DNA of 64,000 bases from Vibrio hippocampi (GTDB lineage Bacteria; Pseudomonadota; Gammaproteobacteria; Enterobacterales; Vibrionaceae), in NCBI RefSeq assembly GCF_921292975.1, contig NZ_CAKLCM010000003.1, positions 806,001-870,000 of the forward strand. Direction: 5' to 3'. A program made the translations under genes and the position numbers. The notes beneath the pieces are model-generated. The model was given only the letters and a program-made list of their open reading frames with translations, was not told the origin of the DNA and did not search any database. Position 1 is the first letter of the stretch. Each line of letters starts with the position of its first letter. This document shows, piece after piece, positions 36,805 through 46,767 of this stretch.

Positions 36805-37377
36805 TTACCTCCCTGCAATCACTGAGGAAGACACGATTTGTATGGTATCCGTGTCTGAATTAAAGAAGGATTGGAACCAAGAGTCATGCTGAGCACACAA
36901 CGTCACACGATATAAGGGATAGTAAACACCGTTATCAATCGGCGCTAAATCTTGGTAATCCTCAATACTATTCGTGCTGCAGTTTTGTGTACGATACTCA
37001 TCGCTCATTCTGGTATCCACTTGGCTTCCCGAGAGCAATGACTCAATCTGGATTGCCACCTCATCTTGTTGTTTGTTGAGCATTCTCGCGGCGACGGTCT
37101 GCATATCTAACAAATCATCACTGTCTAATTCCAATCCGGTTTGATTGGTAATATCAGCATCAAAATAGCGCGTACGTTCCTTAAGAACATTCACTAGCGC
37201 ATAACTTGAGCGATCCAAATTTGCTCTTAGCAACAGTTGATAACTTAAGTCCGTCGCAAATAAAAAGATTGCACACAGCCCCACCAAAACAAACGCAAGT
37301 TCTATAGCAAATGAGCCTCTTTGCTTGCGAACCGTCGGTGATGGTGACCGTAACCGTGAGTGGTTATTCCTCATCAT
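36805..37377 (-). CDS. tadF: TadF-like pseudopilin
   Basis: About 190 residues. Pseudopilin-like N-terminus (KQRGSFAIELAFVLVGLCAI) followed by a periplasmic domain with two Cys (about residues 130 and 155). ATG 37377 is chosen: GAGG sits seven bases upstream, and the longer frame to 37449 would run inside tadE. The start overlaps the tadE TAA by 14 bp. It should be processed by the pre-pilin peptidase TadV. Confidence 0.85.
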   Translation of the reverse strand: MMRNNHSRLRSPSPTVRKQRGSFAIELAFVLVGLCAIFLFATDLSYQLLLRANLDRSSYALVNVLKERTRYFDADITNQTGLELDSDDLLDMQTVAARMLNKQQDEVAIQIESLLSGSQVDTRMSDEYRTQNCSTNSIEDYQDLAPIDNGVYYPLYRVTLCAQHDSWFQSFFNSDTDTIQIVSSSVIAGR

Positions 37378-37843
37378 CCCACCCCTCATGCTCAAGATTG
37401 AGTACCATTGTGCGGGTAATCGTGTGTTCCTGATTACCAAACACCTCAATCATTGGACTATAGTCGTAGCTAACTGTGATTTCGGCTAGGTCATAGCTTG
37501 AAGCTAGGTTTTCATAGTCGGTGCCGATGTCATTGATAAAATCGGAATAGCTCAAGTAGTAGCGCCCATCCATGGAAAATTTTTCGTCATCCATCAAAAA
37601 GTGCCACAAGTTACTGTCGTCCTGAATAATGCGATTAAACTGCTCTAAATATTTATCATTGACGCTGCCACCTTGATAAGTTTTGGTGCTTCGAACAGTT
37701 TCCCGCAGGGCATATTCCGTCATATTCACCACATACACCTGATAGCAAGCTTCAAAAATGGCAAAGGTGGAGAAAATTAATACTATTCCCCCCATGGCAA
37801 ATTCTATGGTTGTGGTTCCCCACTGCTTACTTCGTCGATGCAT
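37364..37843 (-). CDS. tadE: TadE-like pseudopilin
   Basis: 159 residues with the TadE-like N-terminus WGTTTIEFAMGGIVLIFSTF (E at the +5-type position of the cleavage region) and a periplasmic domain lacking long hydrophobic segments. Minor pseudopilin needed for Flp pilus assembly. Its stop is inside the start of tadF and the tadD gene ends six bases upstream. Confidence 0.87.
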   Translation of the reverse strand: MHRRSKQWGTTTIEFAMGGIVLIFSTFAIFEACYQVYVVNMTEYALRETVRSTKTYQGGSVNDKYLEQFNRIIQDDSNLWHFLMDDEKFSMDGRYYLSYSDFINDIGTDYENLASSYDLAEITVSYDYSPMIEVFGNQEHTITRTMVLNLEHEGWDDEE

Positions 37844-37848
37844 GCTCT

Positions 37849-38610
37849 TTATCCGCTCACTGGTTTCAACTGTCTTGAAATAAGATAAAGCTCTGTATCA
37901 TTAAACTGGTCGCTTAACAGTTTCTGTGCCTGCGCTTGTTGCCCTGTTTTAAATAACGCAACGGCAAGGTTCGCTTTGATCACTTGATTATCCGGATGCT
38001 GTTTAAGCAAAGGGATCAGGGTTTCAATGACCTTGGGGTAATCTTGCTGTGCCAAATAGATCACTGCGAGATTATTCTTAATGGTGAGATCGTCGTAACC
38101 CAGTAAACGCGCCTGATTGAATTGCTCAACCGCTTGAGAAAACTCATCCAATTGACTGTGAGCAATACCCAACAAAACATAAATTTGCCCCCCGTTTTGC
38201 CCGGCTTTTACTGCGTCTTGATAGGCAACCAGCGCAGTTTTTGCCTCGCCTTGTTGCATCGAAATTTGCCCATGCAATTGATACAAATTAGCCGTGCTCA
38301 CACCTTTATGTAACAGGTGCAATACCCAAAACTGTGCTGACTCAATATCGCCTTTCGCAAGATAGGTCTGGGCAAGGTTTTCCATGGCTTTAACATCGTT
38401 GTTATTCTGCGCGATTTGCTGTTTATAGTGCTCAATTAATCCATCGTAATTGTTCACTTTCTCCATCTGCGCAACTTGAGACTCGCTTTTGATATTGACT
38501 TCGGAGTCTTGGGAGGTGTTTGCTGTGGTTTGACACCCCAGCAACAAGGACATGGCGACGGCTAAGACCGACGTAGAAAACCATTTCATCTCGCTCACTT
38601 TTTTATTCAT
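37849..38610 (-). CDS. tadD: TadD-like lipoprotein with TPRs
   Basis: Lipoprotein signal LAVAMSLLLGC (lipobox LLGC, Cys near residue 26) followed by TPR units (for example NLAQTYLAKGDIESAQFWV, YQDAVKAGQNGGQIYVLLGI, NLAVIYLAQQDYPKVIETL). TadD probably scaffolds outer membrane parts of the pilus machine. Start: ATG 38610 or 38589 (the latter MKWFSTSVLAV); longer frames overlap tadC. ATG 38610 was taken for the better GGTGG site upstream. Confidence 0.85.
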   Translation of the reverse strand: MNKKVSEMKWFSTSVLAVAMSLLLGCQTTANTSQDSEVNIKSESQVAQMEKVNNYDGLIEHYKQQIAQNNNDVKAMENLAQTYLAKGDIESAQFWVLHLLHKGVSTANLYQLHGQISMQQGEAKTALVAYQDAVKAGQNGGQIYVLLGIAHSQLDEFSQAVEQFNQARLLGYDDLTIKNNLAVIYLAQQDYPKVIETLIPLLKQHPDNQVIKANLAVALFKTGQQAQAQKLLSDQFNDTELYLISRQLKPVSG

Positions 38611-38614
38611 CTCG

Positions 38615-39463
38615 CTAACCACCCACATTTAATGACATTTGCATAATCCCTGGAGCAAGGATCAGGATAACAATGGGAAACATGATTAAAATAATCAGCG
38701 GCACACTCATCTTGGCAGACAACTTACCCACCTTCTCTTCCACTGTAAGAATTTGCACTTTACGAAGGTCTTCGGATAGATCCGTTAATACTTGTGAAAT
38801 TGAGGTGCCGTATTGGAGATTTTGCACCACGGTCAGTACAAAACTTCGTATCGGTGGCGTCGGTACACGCTCACCAAAATCATTTAAGGCTTTTTCCAGA
38901 CCTTTGATTTTCGCAGAGTCTGAAATGCGCTTGATTTGATAGCAGAGATCTTGGTCAAACACTTCCAATTCATCGGCAAGATACGCTAATGATGCTTCAA
39001 TCGTCATGCCGGTTTGTACACAGACCGCCATCATATCGAGTAGATAAGGCAATTGACTGGTGACTTTCCGCACCAAACTGCGACGACGTGTATTGAGGAT
39101 CAGATCCGGCACAACGATAACCGCGACCAAACCAACCACACCGATAATCAATTTTTGGTTAAACTCGACCGGAATTAATACCGCCGCAGCACCAACCGCG
39201 CCCAGCAGGATTAGCTTCATTGGAAAATAGTATTTCGCTAACTCCTTGTTATAGATACCCGCATCAACGAGTTTGCCCTCCAACTCCTTTTGGTGCCCTT
39301 TACCAAAACGCACCAAGAAACGGTTGACCTTAACGTAGGATGAAACGTCCGGTGACTCTAAATAAATCTCAATCTGGCGCTTGCGCTTATCCGTTTGCAA
39401 AGCATCGTAAATGAAGAACAACACCGCACAGACCAATAATCCCATCGCGAGCAATAACATCAT
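38615..39463 (-). CDS. tadC: TadC-like inner-membrane platform protein
   Basis: About 282 residues of the T2SSF-type platform fold, with a strongly hydrophobic N-terminus, a cytoplasmic loop (GMTIEASLAYLADEL, QYGTSISQVLTDLSEDLRKVQI) and C-terminal helices (LIILIMFPIVILILAPGIMQ). Forms the inner membrane base with TadB. ATG 39463 (an ATG pair, GAGGTG upstream) is preferred; its TGA-overlap with tadB (ATGA-like) is usual for this operon. Confidence 0.88.
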   Translation of the reverse strand: MMLLLAMGLLVCAVLFFIYDALQTDKRKRQIEIYLESPDVSSYVKVNRFLVRFGKGHQKELEGKLVDAGIYNKELAKYYFPMKLILLGAVGAAAVLIPVEFNQKLIIGVVGLVAVIVVPDLILNTRRRSLVRKVTSQLPYLLDMMAVCVQTGMTIEASLAYLADELEVFDQDLCYQIKRISDSAKIKGLEKALNDFGERVPTPPIRSFVLTVVQNLQYGTSISQVLTDLSEDLRKVQILTVEEKVGKLSAKMSVPLIILIMFPIVILILAPGIMQMSLNVGG

Positions 39464-40362
39464 ATTCTGACACCTCGCACTAACCACCAGATAATACTCA
39501 AGCCCAGCGCCTCGCTGCCAAGCACGTAGTACAGTACGATTCGACCCTCAGGGTCATTGACAATAAAGTCGATACTTTGCGGGTTAATCATGTTAAGAAT
39601 AAACATAAACGCAACGGGAATCAGAGCCACAATCTTTGCCGACATACGTGCTTCTGAAGTCATCGCCATTTTTTTCTTTTCTAGGGTTCGAGACTCAACT
39701 AATACTCGAATTAAGCGAGCCAAGACGCCCTTGAGCTGTCCACCGCGACTAATATTTGCCCGCAATGTCACCGTGAAAAAAATAAATTCAGGATAAGGGT
39801 AATGTTTGCATGAGCGCTGCAGCACGACCTCTGGGGTCTCACCAAGGCGCAAACGATCCCCCATTAACTTGAACTCCTTGCCGATGGCATTATCCATGGT
39901 ATCGCCCACGTAACAGATTGCCTGCATCAAGCTATCCCCCGCCGTCACGGCGCTCATCATAATGTTTAATGCATCGGGAAAGGTTTGTTCAAATTGACTT
40001 CGACGTCGATTGGTCACCAGTCGATAACCAAACGCGACAATCACGATACTGATAGGAATGACCAGCCAATAATTATCACTAGACAGTAGATTCGCCAGAA
40101 TATAGAAAGCCGCCGCGACACTCGCCAGTATGTAAAGAACGATATATAAGGCAAACCTCGGACCGAGAATCGCCATAATGGGCAACATCGCCTGTTTAAG
40201 TCTCTGTCCTTGTTTGTTACCAGAAAGAGACTTAACGTTGATCGCTTTGAGCGTTTCTGAGTCATGGGATTGAAGATCAAAGTAATGATCGATCTTTTTC
40301 TGTTTTGAGTCGCCCATAAACAGTAAGGCAATTGCAAACAAAATCAGTGAAACCCACAACAT
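39460..40362 (-). CDS. tadB: TadB-like inner-membrane platform protein
   Basis: 300 residues with the T2SSF domain (ALNIMMSAVTAGDSLMQAI, then ISRGGQLKGVLARLIRVL) and membrane helices at both ends. Pairs with TadC in the base of the Tad pilus machine. ATG 40362; two-base gap to tadA; its end overlaps tadC. Confidence 0.9.
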   Translation of the reverse strand: MLWVSLILFAIALLFMGDSKQKKIDHYFDLQSHDSETLKAINVKSLSGNKQGQRLKQAMLPIMAILGPRFALYIVLYILASVAAAFYILANLLSSDNYWLVIPISIVIVAFGYRLVTNRRRSQFEQTFPDALNIMMSAVTAGDSLMQAICYVGDTMDNAIGKEFKLMGDRLRLGETPEVVLQRSCKHYPYPEFIFFTVTLRANISRGGQLKGVLARLIRVLVESRTLEKKKMAMTSEARMSAKIVALIPVAFMFILNMINPQSIDFIVNDPEGRIVLYYVLGSEALGLSIIWWLVRGVRI

Positions 40363-40363
40363 A

Positions 40364-41635
40364 TTACACCCCTTTGAATGACGCCATCAGTTCGTTATAC
40401 AAGCCAAAGAACTGCGCTTTTTTCACCAACTGTGAGCGCTGCATAATGCCACTGGTGACAAAATCCCCTTGCACTGTTTCACCAAAGTGCGCCTCGTCGT
40501 AACGGAAATGGAAGATCTCTTCCATCACAACGTTGTCACCTTCAAGACCAACGACTTCGGAAATACTGGTAATTTTGCGCGAGCCATCTCTGAGACGGTT
40601 GACTTGCACAATCAACTGAACCGCACTGACGATGGTGCGACGAATCGCGTCTAAAGGTTGGTTAAGGTTGGCCATCATCACCATAGATTCAACACGGCTA
40701 ATGGCATCGCGAGGCGTATTGGCGTGCAGTGTCGACATGGAGCCATCATGACCTGTGTTCATCGCCTGAAGCATCTCAAACGCTTCCGAGCCACGACACT
40801 CACCTAATACAATTCTATCAGGACGCATACGCAGCGCATTGATCACCAAGTCTCGCTGGTCGATAGCCCCTGTTTGCTCGATACTCGCGGCGCGCGTTTC
40901 GAGCCTGACCAAGTTGGGTTGTTGCAACCTCAGTTCTGCGGCATCCTCAATCGTCACCACACGCTCATCATCGGCGATATAGTTGGATAAGGCATTGAGT
41001 AAAGTGGTTTTACCTGAGCCGGTACCACCTGAAATAAGGATATTCATCCGACAGCGAGAAGCCACCATCAGCAACCTCGCCATATCCGCAGACATGGAAC
41101 CAAAGTTGACCAAGTCTTCAAAGCCAATATTCTGTTCACGGAATTTACGAATCGATATTGAGGTTCCATCAAGAGCAATCGGCGGGATGACTATGTTGAC
41201 ACGGCTCCCATCCTCCAAGCGCGCATCGACCGTTGGCGACAGTTCATCAACACGACGACCCACTCTTGAAGCAATGCGTTTGGCAATCGCCAGCAACTGT
41301 TCTTCGTTAACAAAGCTAACGTCCGCTTTTATAACCTTGCCTTGGCGCTCGAAGAAGATGTTGTTGGGTCCGTTCACCATAATATCGGTGATGCTTTGGT
41401 CTACAACCAATGGCTGTAACGGACCCAAGCCAAACAGTTCGTCCATCAGGCTTTTGACCAAACCTGATTTCATCATATTAGTAATCGGGCGCGGGTAGTT
41501 ACTTGCGAGCAGGTCGACCGCATTTTGGATCTGCGACTCTAAATCGGCACGTTCCATCTTTTGCACTGCCTCGGCATCCAGTGCTTCAAAGATTTGTCCA
41601 CGAAAGGCGAGATATAGTTCTTTATTTGAAATCAT
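40364..41635 (-). CDS. tadA: TadA/CpaF-type secretion ATPase
   Basis: 423 residues, hexameric motor ATPase. Walker A GGTGSGKTTLLNAL near residue 205, Asp box / Walker B LGECRGSEAFEML near 275 and the STLHAN motif near 300. Powers Flp pilus assembly, possibly retraction. ATG 41635 overlaps the TGA of tadZ (ATGA). Confidence 0.94.
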   Translation of the reverse strand: MISNKELYLAFRGQIFEALDAEAVQKMERADLESQIQNAVDLLASNYPRPITNMMKSGLVKSLMDELFGLGPLQPLVVDQSITDIMVNGPNNIFFERQGKVIKADVSFVNEEQLLAIAKRIASRVGRRVDELSPTVDARLEDGSRVNIVIPPIALDGTSISIRKFREQNIGFEDLVNFGSMSADMARLLMVASRCRMNILISGGTGSGKTTLLNALSNYIADDERVVTIEDAAELRLQQPNLVRLETRAASIEQTGAIDQRDLVINALRMRPDRIVLGECRGSEAFEMLQAMNTGHDGSMSTLHANTPRDAISRVESMVMMANLNQPLDAIRRTIVSAVQLIVQVNRLRDGSRKITSISEVVGLEGDNVVMEEIFHFRYDEAHFGETVQGDFVTSGIMQRSQLVKKAQFFGLYNELMASFKGV

Positions 41636-42876
41636 GCTTTACGTGACCTTTTAAACCATTTACCCAGCCCCTCGTCAGCAATAGGCTGACCGTTGATAAG
41701 CTTAACAAGACGCTCAAGCGCTCGACCCATTTGACGGTCTTGTTTGTAGGCTCGCTTACCGTCGATAATTAAGTGGGCGAGTTGCTTGCAATAACCGATA
41801 TGCAATTCTGGCTCACGACCAAGATACTTTTTAAATTCGTCTTTTTTCAGCACGAAACTGCTCTCTTGGCGATGTGCATTCACCACGGTGATAACTCGTG
41901 TTCGGTGTGATAACGTCAGTTGCAGGTTGTCGATTTTTTCACAAAACTTCTTGGCATTTCTAACAGCAGAAATCGACGCATCAAGCACAATCACCACCAC
42001 ATCAAAATGACTCACTAACATCTGCGGTTCGACACGAAAATCGACACTGCCGGAGAAATCTTCAATGATGAAGTTGGTATTGCGGGACAGCAGGTCACAG
42101 AGTGTTTGACTATAATTCAGCACATCGCCTTGTTCCATATCACCCGTGATCGACAATAAACGTAGGTTCTTTCGCGCCGAATGTAAGAAGGTCAACGCCG
42201 CATCTTCATCCATTTCATGCAGAGGCGTGGTAAATTCATCGATTTTCTGAGTCTGGAAATCTTTCAAAGCCAGCATCACATCAATATTGCTATGACTATA
42301 TTGGTGATCGACCAAAATGGTATCTGTCCCCTGCTGCGCGAGCACTGAACTGATTTCAGTCGCTAAGAAAGTGGTGCCAGTACCTCCTTTAGCGCCAACC
42401 ACTGCCACGCGTTTAGCTTTGCGCTTCTGGCTAACGCCACTAAAGGTTTTTAGGTTCTTATTAACGTGGGTCAAAAAGTCAGCAAACTCTTGCTTGTTCA
42501 CTGGCCAAAAAACGTAATAAAAGCCCATCTCTTTTAAGGCTCGCAGTGTTGAAATTGCATCTTCACGACCAATAACCACGACGCCTTTTTGGGTGGGCAG
42601 TTTGCTTGCAAACGCCTTGGCATCTTCTACTACATCTGCCGATTCGTTTAACTCAAGTAAAACGATCTGACTGGTTTGTGCATTGGCAGATTTATTCAGT
42701 TCCGTGGTTTGCTTAACACAAGTAGGATCATTCCATCCTTCAAAACGAAATACTTCTTGAACCAGTTCAATACATTCTGTGGTTTGATAATAGAGGGTAC
42801 AAGCGGCGATGCCGTTCGGATTCTCTATAATAGAATTCGGTTTGCTGGTCAGGGCTTTGGTTAAATCAAACATCAT
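41632..42876 (-). CDS. tadZ: TadZ/CpaE-like ParA-family localisation protein
   Basis: 414 residues: an N-terminal receiver-like domain, then a ParA/MinD ATPase with the deviant Walker A KGGTGTTFLA near residue 160 and a VDHQYSHSNID region. TadZ positions the pilus machine, often at the pole. Starts at ATG 42876, its first bases overlapping the rcpB stop (ATGA). The N-terminal receiver does not show a clear phospho-acceptor Asp set. Confidence 0.88.
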   Translation of the reverse strand: MMFDLTKALTSKPNSIIENPNGIAACTLYYQTTECIELVQEVFRFEGWNDPTCVKQTTELNKSANAQTSQIVLLELNESADVVEDAKAFASKLPTQKGVVVIGREDAISTLRALKEMGFYYVFWPVNKQEFADFLTHVNKNLKTFSGVSQKRKAKRVAVVGAKGGTGTTFLATEISSVLAQQGTDTILVDHQYSHSNIDVMLALKDFQTQKIDEFTTPLHEMDEDAALTFLHSARKNLRLLSITGDMEQGDVLNYSQTLCDLLSRNTNFIIEDFSGSVDFRVEPQMLVSHFDVVVIVLDASISAVRNAKKFCEKIDNLQLTLSHRTRVITVVNAHRQESSFVLKKDEFKKYLGREPELHIGYCKQLAHLIIDGKRAYKQDRQMGRALERLVKLINGQPIADEGLGKWFKRSRKA

Positions 42877-43367
42877 TCGGCTCCCATTAACCTAGCCTTA
42901 TTGGCAGTGTGTTCAAACCGTGCCGCATCAACATAACAGTGCGATTGTGCATTACGCACACCAATCTGCGCAGGCTGACACTCTGTTGAAAGCAAGGTTT
43001 GGCTATCGACAACCAATTGAACGTCGGCAATCATGTCCGTATTGCGCTGATATTGAACGCGATAGGAATCAATATCACTGAGGGCGTATTGGGCAACCGC
43101 TTTACCAACTTGACTGCGATAGTTCACTTGATAGCGATAATGCTGGCTCTCTTGGCGCTCACTCTGCTGCTCGAACTTTTCGACCAGTGCTTTGACTTGC
43201 TGCGTAGCGACTTTGCGCTCTTTGACAACAATGTCGATAGTCTGCTGTTGCTGCACACTCGCCACTTGGAAACCCGCTCCATTAAAATAGCGTTCTTTGG
43301 CACAACCGGTGACTATCAGTATCAGTGATGGCAACAACAGAGTTTTGAATAGCTTGCGATCCATCAT
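42873..43367 (-). CDS. rcpB: RcpB-like lipoprotein of the tad locus
   Basis: 164 residues with a lipobox in the N-terminus (ILIVTGC, Cys near residue 22), a helical middle (EKFEQQSERQESQHYRYQV) and a C-terminal part with two Cys. Its place, between the secretin and tadZ, and its lipoprotein nature match RcpB. The sequence is not strongly conserved, so the name is by position. Confidence 0.75.
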   Translation of the reverse strand: MMDRKLFKTLLLPSLILIVTGCAKERYFNGAGFQVASVQQQQTIDIVVKERKVATQQVKALVEKFEQQSERQESQHYRYQVNYRSQVGKAVAQYALSDIDSYRVQYQRNTDMIADVQLVVDSQTLLSTECQPAQIGVRNAQSHCYVDAARFEHTANKARLMGAE

Positions 43368-44776
43368 TCGATAAACCCTCCCTGAGACAGTAGGCGCTGA
43401 GTCGCGTCTTGTGGCGAGTTTTGTCCCTTAATCTGCGGAGCTAACTGCTTGTTAGGTGATAAGTTCAACCAACGAGCTAAAGTCGATGTCTTGCGAATAG
43501 TCGGTAACTGTAACTCGGTTGCCTTGCTCGGTTTCACTAGGTTTACGGTTGCAACGATAATAAGTTCGGTACGTTTGCGCTCAGTGATAGACTTGCGAAA
43601 TGCCGCGCCGAACACTGGAATATCACCAATGATGGGCATTTTTTGTAGCTGTTCGTAATCGGTGCTGTTCATCAGTCCACCTAAAACAAAGCTGTCGCCG
43701 TCAGCGAGTTCAATCGTCGTCATTGCCCGGCGTGACGCCAACTGAGGAACTTCGATTCCTGAGGCTTCAATATAGGCTTCAACTTCACTCACTTCCGGTG
43801 CCAGTTGCATGCGAATTTTTTGTTCGCTCATCACTTTGGCAGTGAGATCGAGCTTAATCCCGTACTCTTTGAAGCTGATATTGACTGAACCGTCACTGGT
43901 CACAATAACCGGCACTTCACCACCAACAAGAAAACTCGCCGATTCGCCAGACAATACCGTTAGGTTGGGCTCCGCTAAGATCTGTGCAACGCTATCATCA
44001 GCGAGAGCGGAGATAAGGGTTGATATATCGGGAGCGTGGAATTGTTCAAACAGAAATTCACCGACACTCTGTCCCGCACTGCTCCAATCAATACCCACGG
44101 TTTCAGAGAAATTTTCGGTCACTTGCGCCACGGACACTTTGACATTTACTTGCTGAAGCGTGTTGATGGTCAATTTTTCAATGATTCCATCCCAAGTCAT
44201 ATTACGCGCGAAGATCATACTTTGAGGCTCTTCCATGTCGCCGCTATCAGACTCAAAAGAGAGGAGTTGCGAAGATTCATAACGAGTAACCATTTCTCTG
44301 CCAAGCAAATTGGCAACAAGACGGTAGATATCATCGCGCTGCTGTTCGGACTCTACGACGCCACTTACAGCAACTTTTTCGCCAATCGAGGTTAATTTGA
44401 TATTAAGTTCTGGATAGTGAAATTTGATCTGCTTTCTAACCTCAGCTAAATCAAGATCAACCAGCACTTTATCGGATAATAAGACTTCTTGTTCTACCCC
44501 ATAAACAATCAAGCGTGTTTGACCCACTTGGCGGGCAAAAACGACCAAAGTGTTGTCATTAATTATTTTGTAATCCGCAATATTTGGATTGCTAATAAAC
44601 ACCTTACTAATGGGAGCGGATAGCGAAATATGTGTCGCTTCATCAAGAGTGATATAGCGTTCTGCTGCAACCACCATCGATGTATTGACCAGCATTAGTG
44701 TCCATAAAGCCGTTAGATAGAATGAGATATTTTTTAGTATTTTATTATTTTGCCAACTAGAACGTTTTGATCGCAT
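43364..44776 (-). CDS. rcpA: RcpA/CpaC-type secretin
   Basis: 470 residues. N-terminal pilus-formation domain (ISLSAPISKVFISNPNIADY), a BON-like part, then the secretin domain with VPVIVTSDGSVNISFKEYGI and the LGGLMNSTDYEQLQKMPIIGDIPV stretch. Forms the outer-membrane channel for the Flp pilus. Start ATG 44776 shares its A with the TAA of rcpC; the stop overlaps rcpB. Confidence 0.92.
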   Translation of the reverse strand: MRSKRSSWQNNKILKNISFYLTALWTLMLVNTSMVVAAERYITLDEATHISLSAPISKVFISNPNIADYKIINDNTLVVFARQVGQTRLIVYGVEQEVLLSDKVLVDLDLAEVRKQIKFHYPELNIKLTSIGEKVAVSGVVESEQQRDDIYRLVANLLGREMVTRYESSQLLSFESDSGDMEEPQSMIFARNMTWDGIIEKLTINTLQQVNVKVSVAQVTENFSETVGIDWSSAGQSVGEFLFEQFHAPDISTLISALADDSVAQILAEPNLTVLSGESASFLVGGEVPVIVTSDGSVNISFKEYGIKLDLTAKVMSEQKIRMQLAPEVSEVEAYIEASGIEVPQLASRRAMTTIELADGDSFVLGGLMNSTDYEQLQKMPIIGDIPVFGAAFRKSITERKRTELIIVATVNLVKPSKATELQLPTIRKTSTLARWLNLSPNKQLAPQIKGQNSPQDATQRLLSQGGFIE

Positions 44777-45597
44777 TACAGTGATTCTCCCTCACTGTCC
44801 ACACCACCTCGTAACTCTTCGATGCCCATATAATTATCCATAATATTGCGCACTTCTGCATAAGTCGGTTGTTGGTAGGTTTGACTACGGTATATTTCGA
44901 TGTGCATGGTCCGTTGTGCCAGCGCTAACTTAGTCAGTTGGTCTGGATGGACTTCTATTACAACTGTCGTTTTACCCTCTTCTTTTACCGGAGAGCGAGC
45001 TTGAATTGACTCATTTTCTGTTTCATTACCGATATTCAATACTTTCACGTGCTTCAAAAATACCGATGATTTTATTCCACGAAAGCGTTTTGGTTTGTCG
45101 GCATTAACCGCAAGATTACTGTTTGGTGAACTGACCGTTAGAATGTCAATAAAGGAGCCTGGTCGAATATAATCTTTAACTAAATTAGAAGTTGTGACTT
45201 GTAATGGGTAGAGCGTCATTCCTTCGGTCACTAGAAGGTCAACATATCCTGGTTGTGACTTTTTAGTTTGATACTCTGGCAACATGTAACGACCCTTATC
45301 TAAAGAGATATTAATAAGGGTTGACGGGTCAAAGTCCAAGACAATATCTTTTTTCTCACCTAATTCCAGTGCTTGATTAAGTGGTAACTGACGCTTCTCC
45401 ACCATATCAATGTTAAGGACTTGCCCTTTTTTTACGTTCTGATTTAATTGCCAAACAGTGATATAGGTCTCTGGCTCTTTCTGCTCATTATTGACAGCCA
45501 CATTTGTATTATTAGGTTGCGCCAACAGATCTAACACACCTTTAACCCCAATCCCTAAGGCAAGCAATGCAACAACTAGAACTATCCTTGATCTCAT
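44776..45597 (-). CDS. rcpC: RcpC/CpaB-like pilus assembly protein
   Basis: 273 residues. A membrane helix at residues 6-24 (IVLVVALLALGIGVKGVL), then a SAF-like domain (TYITVWQLNQNVKKGQVLN) and a longer beta region. CpaB-type proteins sit in the periplasm and are needed for pilus assembly. ATG 45597 follows GGTGG; the in-frame TTG at 45609 is less likely. Confidence 0.87.
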   Translation of the reverse strand: MRSRIVLVVALLALGIGVKGVLDLLAQPNNTNVAVNNEQKEPETYITVWQLNQNVKKGQVLNIDMVEKRQLPLNQALELGEKKDIVLDFDPSTLINISLDKGRYMLPEYQTKKSQPGYVDLLVTEGMTLYPLQVTTSNLVKDYIRPGSFIDILTVSSPNSNLAVNADKPKRFRGIKSSVFLKHVKVLNIGNETENESIQARSPVKEEGKTTVVIEVHPDQLTKLALAQRTMHIEIYRSQTYQQPTYAEVRNIMDNYMGIEELRGGVDSEGESL

Positions 45598-45625
45598 TAA
45601 ATCCACCAAATTTTGATGTCTAAAT

Positions 45626-46078
45626 TTATAAATTAGACAATACGATAGTGACTAGAAAACCCGAACAAATCGCTACACCGTATGGCAATCCAGGATCACT
45701 TCCTTTCGGTGTTGCCAACAACCATCGGTACTTGATAGCGTATATAATGCTTAATATCCCGCCCACCAACACGGTATAAGACGTTGCATACCATAAGTAG
45801 TTGAGAGGAATGGCTGTAGACAAAGCCGTCGCTAACTTAATGTCTCCGTAAGCGATTAACCCGGCTTTTCCCAAGATTAACCCACCTATCAATACCACTA
45901 GCGCAGATTCTAAACATGGAGAGTTTTTGAACCCAAGGCTGCATAAAACTAAAATTAGAAGTGAAAGTACATTGGGTATTCTACGTCGCCTAATATCACT
46001 GACTGACACCAAGAAACAAAGCAGCAACAAAATAACTAATGTTGCTGCTGAAGTGTCCTGATAGCCAATGGTCAACAC
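45626..46078 (-). CDS. tadV: TadV-type prepilin peptidase
   Basis: 150 residues with several hydrophobic helices and the two Asp motifs of type IV prepilin peptidases: SDIRRRRIPN and YGDIKLATAL. Cleaves Flp prepilin at Gly-Val and possibly TadE/F. GTG 46078 gives VLTIGYQD; a TTG three bases on is the alternative. The gap to flp is two bases. Confidence 0.88.
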   Translation of the reverse strand: MLTIGYQDTSAATLVILLLLCFLVSVSDIRRRRIPNVLSLLILVLCSLGFKNSPCLESALVVLIGGLILGKAGLIAYGDIKLATALSTAIPLNYLWYATSYTVLVGGILSIIYAIKYRWLLATPKGSDPGLPYGVAICSGFLVTIVLSNL

Positions 46079-46080
46079 TA

Positions 46081-46296
46081 TTAGGTTGGCGTTGCTGAGC
46101 TTAGTAGACTACTGACTTTGTCAAACGCTGCATTTAGGTTTTTCAATAGTTCGCCATCAGTCGAACTAAATACTGCACCTAAAACTACCGCCATTGCGAC
46201 AGCAATCAACCCATATTCAATCGCCGTCACACCGCGCTCGTCATTTTTTACTTCAGCGAAGTAAGTCGCTGCTTTTACATAAAGTTTAGTAAGCAT
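46081..46296 (-). CDS. flp: Flp-type major pilin
   Basis: 71 residues, a typical short Flp prepilin: a leader of 22 residues, then RG/VTAIEYGLIAVAMAV (cleavage after Gly22, with Glu27 and Tyr28 of the Flp motif), and a short variable C-terminus. Starts at ATG 46296. Forms the pilus fibre used in adhesion and biofilm. First gene of the tad operon. Confidence 0.93.
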   Translation of the reverse strand: MLTKLYVKAATYFAEVKNDERGVTAIEYGLIAVAMAVVLGAVFSSTDGELLKNLNAAFDKVSSLLSSATPT

Positions 46297-46767
46297 ATTA
46301 ATTCCCTTAAAACTACTGTCATAAAAATCGTAAATAAGTTTAATAAAGTTTATATCGATTTTAAAAATGACAACTATCGACTACATCAATAGCCTGACTG
46401 CTATTAATAAAACTGTTTACTATAAAGTCATGAAATCCACGTCTCATCGTCGCTGTCACTTAAGTTAAACGAAATCGACCACACTTATATTCACAGCAAG
46501 CCATCTAATGCTTAACGCTGGTTTTGTGATATTAATCACACAATATTGAGTGACTACTCTAGTTCTAGTTTTCATATTTAAAACAAATCGAGTGATATCA
46601 CTTAAACCATGTTAACATTTGTAACATCTAGATGAATGTTAATGACAACGACAACCCCAGTATCATTCCACTATTTGATAGCAATAATATTGAAAAACAT
46701 GTGTAAATATCGTCAGTAAACGGTATAACGTTTATAAACAAAAAAGATAATATTTAGGTTGGCTAGA
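46297..46767. other. 471-bp divergent region between flp and the LysR gene
   Basis: AT-rich with no gene. It must contain the tad and lysR promoters. No clear operator palindrome or RNA structure stands out to me. Confidence 0.6.
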